44,209 nucleotides of DNA from an uncultured Prevotella sp. GTDB lineage: Bacteria; Bacteroidota; Bacteroidia; Bacteroidales; Bacteroidaceae. The stretch covers positions 1 to 44,209 of the forward strand of contig CAMJDL010000025.1 of NCBI GenBank assembly GCA_946404405.1, read 5' to 3'. The stretch's first letter is position 1, and each line of letters starts with the position of its first letter. Under the pieces are notes generated by a model that was not told where the DNA came from, did not search any database, and worked only from the letters and a program-made list of their open reading frames with translations. A program made the translations under genes and the position numbers. Of this stretch, positions 39,849 to 44,209 are shown one piece after another.

Positions 39849-41402
39849 ATGATGAAAAGACTATTCGCACTAACCTTCCTTTGCCTGACTGTAGTCATGC
39901 AGACAATGGCGCAGGGCATGAAAGTGGTGGAGTTTAAATTGTTGGAAAACGATTTGACTGCCAATACACGTGGTACAGAGAAAATGGACCAGAATGGTGA
40001 GCGTGCCGCTCTGATAAAAATCCAGACTCCTGAACGAGGCTTTACCTTCGATGGTGGTTCGTTGGGTATAGTGGCAACCGAGGAACATGCGGGTGAGATA
40101 TGGCTCTATGTGCCTCGGCGAGCCCAGAAGCTGATAGTTCAGCATCCTGCTTTTGGTGTGATGCGCGACTTCTACTATCCAATTCCCGTATCGGGTGGAC
40201 GTACATACGAGATGCTGATAGATATTGGTACTGGTCGTTATACCAACATTACCTCACAGGTGGCAGGTTCTACTATCTATGTTGACAACGAACCTTTGGG
40301 CGTTGGTCCTATCTATAACAAGTACCTGAACTTTGGCAAGCACAAGATAGAAGCCAAGAAGGACCGCTATGAGGGAGAGGTAGAAGTATGGGTAACCACT
40401 GAGGACGACTCGAAGCAGAACAAGATGGTCAACGTGGAACAACGGGATATGAGCGACCATTTCGGTGACGTGACAGTGACGGTAGAGAACAAGGCAGACA
40501 TCTTCTTCGAAGGCAAGAATGTTGGTAACGGCATTTGGCAGACCCAGTTGCGCGAGGGAACATACGTTGTAGAAACGCAAAAGGCTGACTGTGATCCGGA
40601 GAAGACTTCATTCACCGTTGTCGCTCAGCGGCAGAATCGTGTACAGGCAGCGCCTCCTACGATGCATACCGGTCGCCTGAGTGTCTACACCCGTCCACGT
40701 GACGCACAGGCTTTGCTCAACGGCAACCAGCCTATCGACCTGACGGAGACGCACACTTTGCCAGTAGGCACCTACCAGTTATCGCTGACACGTAAGGGCT
40801 ACGTGCCCATGAGTGGTCTGGAGTATACCGTACGTCATAACGAGACGACACGTGACACCGTTTCGATGGAACGTGTGAGATACATCAAGCCCAAGACCTT
40901 CTATTTCGGACTTGGTTATAGTATGCGTTCATTGGGAGGCATCACTGCATTGGCAGGTGCAACTTATATGAACTATGACCTGCAGCTGAGCTACACATTT
41001 GGCTTGGGTAAGTCGGATGAGGTGCCCTGGTATAGCACCGACGGCAATGATACCTATCTGAGCTCGATGACCTATAAGCGTTCAACGTTCGCTATTAAGG
41101 CTGGTTATCAGTTTGAGCTGACTGAGCGTTTGGGTATTACACCCCAGTTAGGGTTCGAGATAGAACGCTTGTCAGGTACTGTGGAAGATGGTACCAATAC
41201 CTATGGCGACGGTGCTTCAGCCAGCTGTATCAGTCTGGGTGCCAAACTGTTGTGGGCTCCTGTCGAGCGCTTCTATGCCTTCTTCAATCCGGCATTCTCT
41301 GTCGCTGTCAACAAGGATGACAATTTTAAGCGATTGGCTGATAACAGTGACATCTCTGCAGGAGGGTTCATGGCTACCCTTGGAGTCATCTTCAATTTCT
41401 AA
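39849..41402 (+). CDS. Outer-membrane protein with PEGA-like domains and beta-barrel
   Basis: A 517-residue protein with signal peptide ending TMAQG. PEGA-like beta domains are visible at about residues 130-180 (GSTIYVDNEPLGVGPIYNKY) and 270-330 (GRLSVYTRPRDAQALLNGNQ), plus another in between. From about residue 350 it has alternating strands (YFGLGYSMRS; YDLQLSYTFGLG; FAIKAGYQFEL) and ends in Phe (LGVIFNF), the pattern of an outer-membrane barrel. PEGA domains often bind surface carbohydrate or peptidoglycan. It begins 17 nt after the transglutaminase-like gene. Confidence 0.75.
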   Translation: MMKRLFALTFLCLTVVMQTMAQGMKVVEFKLLENDLTANTRGTEKMDQNGERAALIKIQTPERGFTFDGGSLGIVATEEHAGEIWLYVPRRAQKLIVQHPAFGVMRDFYYPIPVSGGRTYEMLIDIGTGRYTNITSQVAGSTIYVDNEPLGVGPIYNKYLNFGKHKIEAKKDRYEGEVEVWVTTEDDSKQNKMVNVEQRDMSDHFGDVTVTVENKADIFFEGKNVGNGIWQTQLREGTYVVETQKADCDPEKTSFTVVAQRQNRVQAAPPTMHTGRLSVYTRPRDAQALLNGNQPIDLTETHTLPVGTYQLSLTRKGYVPMSGLEYTVRHNETTRDTVSMERVRYIKPKTFYFGLGYSMRSLGGITALAGATYMNYDLQLSYTFGLGKSDEVPWYSTDGNDTYLSSMTYKRSTFAIKAGYQFELTERLGITPQLGFEIERLSGTVEDGTNTYGDGASASCISLGAKLLWAPVERFYAFFNPAFSVAVNKDDNFKRLADNSDISAGGFMATLGVIFNF

Positions 41403-41428
41403 TCTACACCTTATTTATAATAAACGAT

Positions 41429-42766
41429 ATGAAGACTAAAAATTTAATCGCTATATTGGCCGCTCTGCCTATATTGGCAGGCTTAGTTGGCTGTAAATCG
41501 GATGACCAACCAGAAGCAAAACCTGCCAAGGAGATTCTGATGGTACTCGGAGGTGATGTTATCCAGTATCGAGCCAGTGAGACTGGTCCTACAACTGAGG
41601 TTAGCATCAAGGCAGACTGCCGCTGGACAGTGGAATTGGATCGGGGCAACTTTGGCGACGATCTCTCTGTAAGTCCTCGTCAGGGTAATGGCAATGGTAC
41701 GCTGGTCATCACTTCTGACCAGAATACAACGCCAGGTCTTTTGCGCGAGGCAACCATTACGCTGGTGTCTGATGGTGGGCTCCGCCAGAAGGTGACCGTT
41801 CGACAGACGGGTGGTGACGATGCGTTGAACCTCAGTAACACGTCGTTCAGTTTTGCTGCTGTAACTACGGAGGCTCAACTGCTGACCATAACCAGCAACA
41901 CCAGTTGGCAGATTTTGGCTCCATCGGGTGTCAACTGGTTACACTTCAGCAGAACCAGTAGTTCTGACGGCTCCGGCCCTGTGGAGATATCGGTTGATAA
42001 TGCCGTCTCCGATGCCGTGCGCACTGCTGCGGTGGCTGTCACCTACGGTTCAGGCAAGAGTGTTCAGTTTGAAGTCTCTCAGGAGGGTATCACAAATGTC
42101 AACTTGAGAGTTCAGACAGAGGATATCCGTTGGTCGTACGAGCCCAATGAGGACATGATTCGTGTTGAGTCTAATGCAGAATGGCATGCCTATATTCCTT
42201 CATCAGCCACTTGGTTGCGCTTTGAAGGTCCTCAGGCTACTGACGAACATAGTTTGACAGGTGTGGGTAATGGCGAATTCCGTATCATGTGTGAAGAGAA
42301 CAATACCAGTCGCGACCGTCTGTCTGCAGTCGTTATCATTGCTGGTACGAAGAATCCACAACAAGCTGTGGTGGTAGTTGAGCAGAAGAGCAGTGCTCCA
42401 GTTGCTACTACCAATGTAGGCGAACTGTATTCGATGTATGTATCCAGTAATTCTGCTGAGTTCCGCTATAGTTTCGTTGCGGACGAGGAAGTAGCCGACT
42501 ATGGTCTCGTCTATAGTGCCAGCAACAAGATGCCGACCACCAATGACAATGTTGTCAAGGTTGGTGAGAAAGGCACTTCCCGCAGCGTACTCGGTGTGAT
42601 TGAAGGCCTACAGGAAAACTCAACGTATTATGTCCGTGCTTACGTCCACTCAGCTAATGGCGGTTATGTTTATAGTCCCAATGTAGTGACTATTATAACC
42701 TCTTCGTCTCAGCATGAGCCTGGCGAGAGCGACAATCCAGACCCGACGCTTGCGCCGAGACGATAA
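41429..42766 (+). CDS. BACON-domain lipoprotein with FN3-like C-terminus
   Basis: A 445-residue lipoprotein with lipobox LVGC at residue 22. Three BACON-type domains follow (TTEVSIKADCRWTVELDRG; EAQLLTITSNTSWQILAPSG; NEDMIRVESNAEWHAYIPSS), each with the W/S-rich strand pattern and a closing V-x-Q segment. A last domain (about residues 330-425; YYVRAYVHSANGGYVYSP) is FN3-like. BACON domains are common on surface glycan-binding lipoproteins of Bacteroidetes. It is the last gene of the operon, followed by a terminator. Confidence 0.82.
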   Translation: MKTKNLIAILAALPILAGLVGCKSDDQPEAKPAKEILMVLGGDVIQYRASETGPTTEVSIKADCRWTVELDRGNFGDDLSVSPRQGNGNGTLVITSDQNTTPGLLREATITLVSDGGLRQKVTVRQTGGDDALNLSNTSFSFAAVTTEAQLLTITSNTSWQILAPSGVNWLHFSRTSSSDGSGPVEISVDNAVSDAVRTAAVAVTYGSGKSVQFEVSQEGITNVNLRVQTEDIRWSYEPNEDMIRVESNAEWHAYIPSSATWLRFEGPQATDEHSLTGVGNGEFRIMCEENNTSRDRLSAVVIIAGTKNPQQAVVVVEQKSSAPVATTNVGELYSMYVSSNSAEFRYSFVADEEVADYGLVYSASNKMPTTNDNVVKVGEKGTSRSVLGVIEGLQENSTYYVRAYVHSANGGYVYSPNVVTIITSSSQHEPGESDNPDPTLAPRR

Positions 42767-42782
42767 GTATTGATAAAACATG

Positions 42783-42828
42783 CATTCGTGTCCTTCTCTG
42801 CTTATAGAGGAGGACACGAATGTTTTCA
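42783..42828. terminator. Terminator between converging genes
   Basis: CATTCGTGTCCT (42783-42794) and AGGACACGAATG (42811-42822) form a perfect 12-bp stem followed by TTTTC. AAAACA on the other side lets it work in both directions. Confidence 0.85.
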
Positions 42829-42836
42829 ATGTGGAG

Positions 42837-43295
42837 CTACCAGAGATACTCCTCGACATAGTTAAGGAAACGGGGCTCCTCAGTCCATCCGGCATTGATC
42901 ATGACTTGGCGGACGTATTGCTCTACGTCGGGCGTCAGAGGGCGGGTGCCGTTGTGGTATTCGTAGTAACGTTTGCGGGAATAGACGGCGATGAGGTGAT
43001 GCTTAATGCTTCGCTCAATACGACTTGGCATGTCGTAGTAGATGGATGAGAGGCCGCTGGGCATACGTACCGGTTTGTCATCACGGTATTGGGGACAGTC
43101 CGCACGCTGCATTTCTGGATTGTTGAGGTTGATGGAATGTACGAAGAGGCGGTCCTTGGGCGTATAGCTGGTGAGGAGGCTGCGCAGGCAGTGCTCACGC
43201 AGCGGACAAATGGTGCTGTAGCATATATTGTAGTGGTCGGCCTTCTCTTCAAATATCTGCTCTCGGGTCATAGGGGTATATTCTTTCTTTGCCAT
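42837..43295 (-). CDS. Cysteine-containing cytoplasmic protein, DUF6078-like
   Basis: A 152-residue protein without signal peptide. It has Cys residues in CYSTICPLREHCLR (near residues 25-38) and ADCPQY (near 66), which could bind a metal. The rest (YDMPSRIERSIKHHLIAVYS and YYEYHNGTRPLTPDVEQYV) matches what I recall of DUF6078 proteins, found mainly in Prevotella and Bacteroides and without known function. It has its own strong promoter. Confidence 0.7.
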   Translation of the reverse strand: MAKKEYTPMTREQIFEEKADHYNICYSTICPLREHCLRSLLTSYTPKDRLFVHSINLNNPEMQRADCPQYRDDKPVRMPSGLSSIYYDMPSRIERSIKHHLIAVYSRKRYYEYHNGTRPLTPDVEQYVRQVMINAGWTEEPRFLNYVEEYLW

Positions 43296-43317
43296 ATCTA
43301 TTGTCGTATTTTGTGTG

Positions 43318-43348
43318 CAAAGTTAATCATTAATAATGATATTTGCAA
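43318..43348 (-). promoter_or_regulatory. Promoter of the DUF6078-like gene
   Basis: Minus-strand TTG (43348-43346), 20-bp spacer and TAACTTTG (43325-43318): a full consensus. Confidence 0.8.
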
Positions 43349-43836
43349 ATTATTCTCTTACTATTTTTATTTTCTCTATACATTCATACATTACGCTATT
43401 AAACTATTAATATTCAGAAGTTTAATAGATGTATGAAGATGCTTAATCTTAAAATGCTATACATTTATACAGCTATTTAAGTGCACTTTAGACAGAAATA
43501 TTCTTATTACTTATTGATATTGAGGCTGTTCCTCTATTATTTCTATATAGGAAACAAGTTGTTTCAAAGGAAGAAACAATGTGTTTCTAATGGGGAAACA
43601 ATTTGTTCCTCATTGATGAATACCCAATAAACTAAGTCATCTTCATGTCTGGCTTGCCAACGGAAACGGACCAAAGTACGTCACTTTTCAGTTGAACCGC
43701 CATTATGATGTATAGACGTATCAAATATTTTAAACTCTATACATTAATTAAAAGATTGACAAACAATTGGTTAACCATAAAATGCATGAATGTATAGATG
43801 AATGTGAAATTTTGACTAGAATTATTGAATTATTAT
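43349..43836. other. A/T-rich intergenic region with CTATACATT boxes
   Basis: No gene is evident. The motif CTATACATT or its complement occurs at about 43376, 43457, 43735 and 43789, with a partial copy near 43710. CTATACATTCAT (43376-43387) and ATGAATGTATAG (43786-43797) are perfect inverted copies. A second group, GAAACAAGTTGTTTC and GAAACAATGTGTTTC (43550-43610), resembles CATTGTTTC motifs at 32160-32200. Confidence 0.6.
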
Positions 43837-43866
43837 TTGTAGATTCAATTTTTTTTATTACCTTTA
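43837..43866 (+). promoter_or_regulatory. Promoter of the VirE/BT4734-like gene
   Basis: TTG (43837-43839), 19-bp spacer and TACCTTTA (43859-43866), one base off the -7 consensus, 23 nt before the ATG. Confidence 0.6.
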
Positions 43867-43889
43867 CAGCCTCAAACCTGCAAAATACA

Positions 43890-44209
43890 ATGAATATGAT
43901 CAAAGTAACAATAGTTAAGGCGTATCGCAATACCGTAACACTCAGGCAGTTGGAACTGTCGGAGATAGTCAGTGCCATCCAGAACGAGGCCTATCGCAAG
44001 CAGTGTAAAGAACTGCGTGACGTCTATCCGTTGGCCGAAGTTCGCCAAAAGTATGATGCCATGGACGGCCTGCTGCACTTCTTAACCAAGGGCATGCCTA
44101 AAGTGTGTTTCTCGTCGCAGATGGAGAACCGAAATAAAAAGCGTGTGATGAAGGCTTACAACGGTCTGGTGCTGCTTGAGGTGAACAACCTTGCTTCGTT
44201 CGATGAGGC
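43890..44209 (+). CDS. VirE/BT4734-like N-terminal domain protein (partial, cut by window end)
   Basis: 106 codons are visible from ATG 43890; the ATG at 43896 is an alternative start. The segment VCFSSQMENRNKKRVMKAYN followed by GLVLLEVNNL resembles the BT4734-like domain (a primase-related N-terminus) that precedes VirE or DUF3987 ATPase domains in Bacteroidales. Such genes are common on chromosomes near mobile or prophage-like DNA and are linked to replication of elements. The rest of the gene is outside the window, so the family is a likely call only. Confidence 0.6.
   Translation, partial: MNMIKVTIVKAYRNTVTLRQLELSEIVSAIQNEAYRKQCKELRDVYPLAEVRQKYDAMDGLLHFLTKGMPKVCFSSQMENRNKKRVMKAYNGLVLLEVNNLASFDE

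Overview
The window looks like a chromosome segment of a gut-type Bacteroidales bacterium, most likely Prevotella or a close relative. The evidence is a complete SusCDEF-type starch locus, adjacent genes for the type IX secretion system (porU and porV next to ispF), BACON, fimbrillin-like and SusD-type lipoproteins, Mfa/Sus-style signal peptides, and many copies of the Bacteroidetes promoter (TTG, 19-20 bp, TAnnTTTG). Shine-Dalgarno sequences are mostly absent. The assignment rests on gene content and motifs only.

Layout. 1-1560: a REP-associated tyrosine transposase (RAYT) preceded by a triplicated promoter/REP unit and followed by REP palindromes. 1572-1900: two tiny membrane-protein genes. 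2110-4355: gamma-class carbonic anhydrase overlapping a secreted GH43-CBM6 enzyme. 4576-12382 (minus strand): GH97 alpha-glucosidase, MalQ, a sugar/cation MFS symporter, a GxxExxY nuclease gene between inverted repeats, and a LacI regulator. 12622-22168 (plus strand): SusC, SusD, SusE-like, SusF-like and a secreted GH13 amylase. Together these bind, cut, import and use starch. Two LacI-type operators sit at exactly the same distance from the susC and amylase promoters, which ties the divergent halves together. 22191-24210: two glycosyltransferases. 24402-24748: a promoter, a structured non-coding RNA of about 310 nt and a terminator, with an FNR/CRP-like palindrome upstream. 24847-31033 (minus strand): FAH-family hydrolase, porU, porV and ispF. 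31220-31740: a PIN toxin with a 33-residue partner, flanked by 29-bp direct repeats. 32342-35740 (minus strand): a fimbrillin-like lipoprotein behind a small peptide gene and a long leader with two promoters. 35955-38059: a secreted YD-like protein and a membrane-anchored AraC regulator. 38164-42766: a three-gene envelope operon (transglutaminase-like, PEGA/beta-barrel, BACON lipoprotein). 42837-44209: a DUF6078-like protein and the start of a VirE/BT4734-like gene.

The most unusual aspect is the density of short repeats and where they sit. A GC-rich palindrome of about 33 bp occurs seven times between 24751 and 30415. Three copies are translated in the same reading frame inside ispF, porV and porU, and a fourth supplies the C-terminus of ispF. 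Further repeat families are translated inside porU and the GH43 gene. An identical 27-bp terminal repeat bounds both the GxxExxY cassette and a gene-less version of it in the starch locus. A palindromic element of about 67 bp occurs twice in opposite orientation, once next to the PIN module.

All calls are from reading the sequence; no database or folding computation was run.
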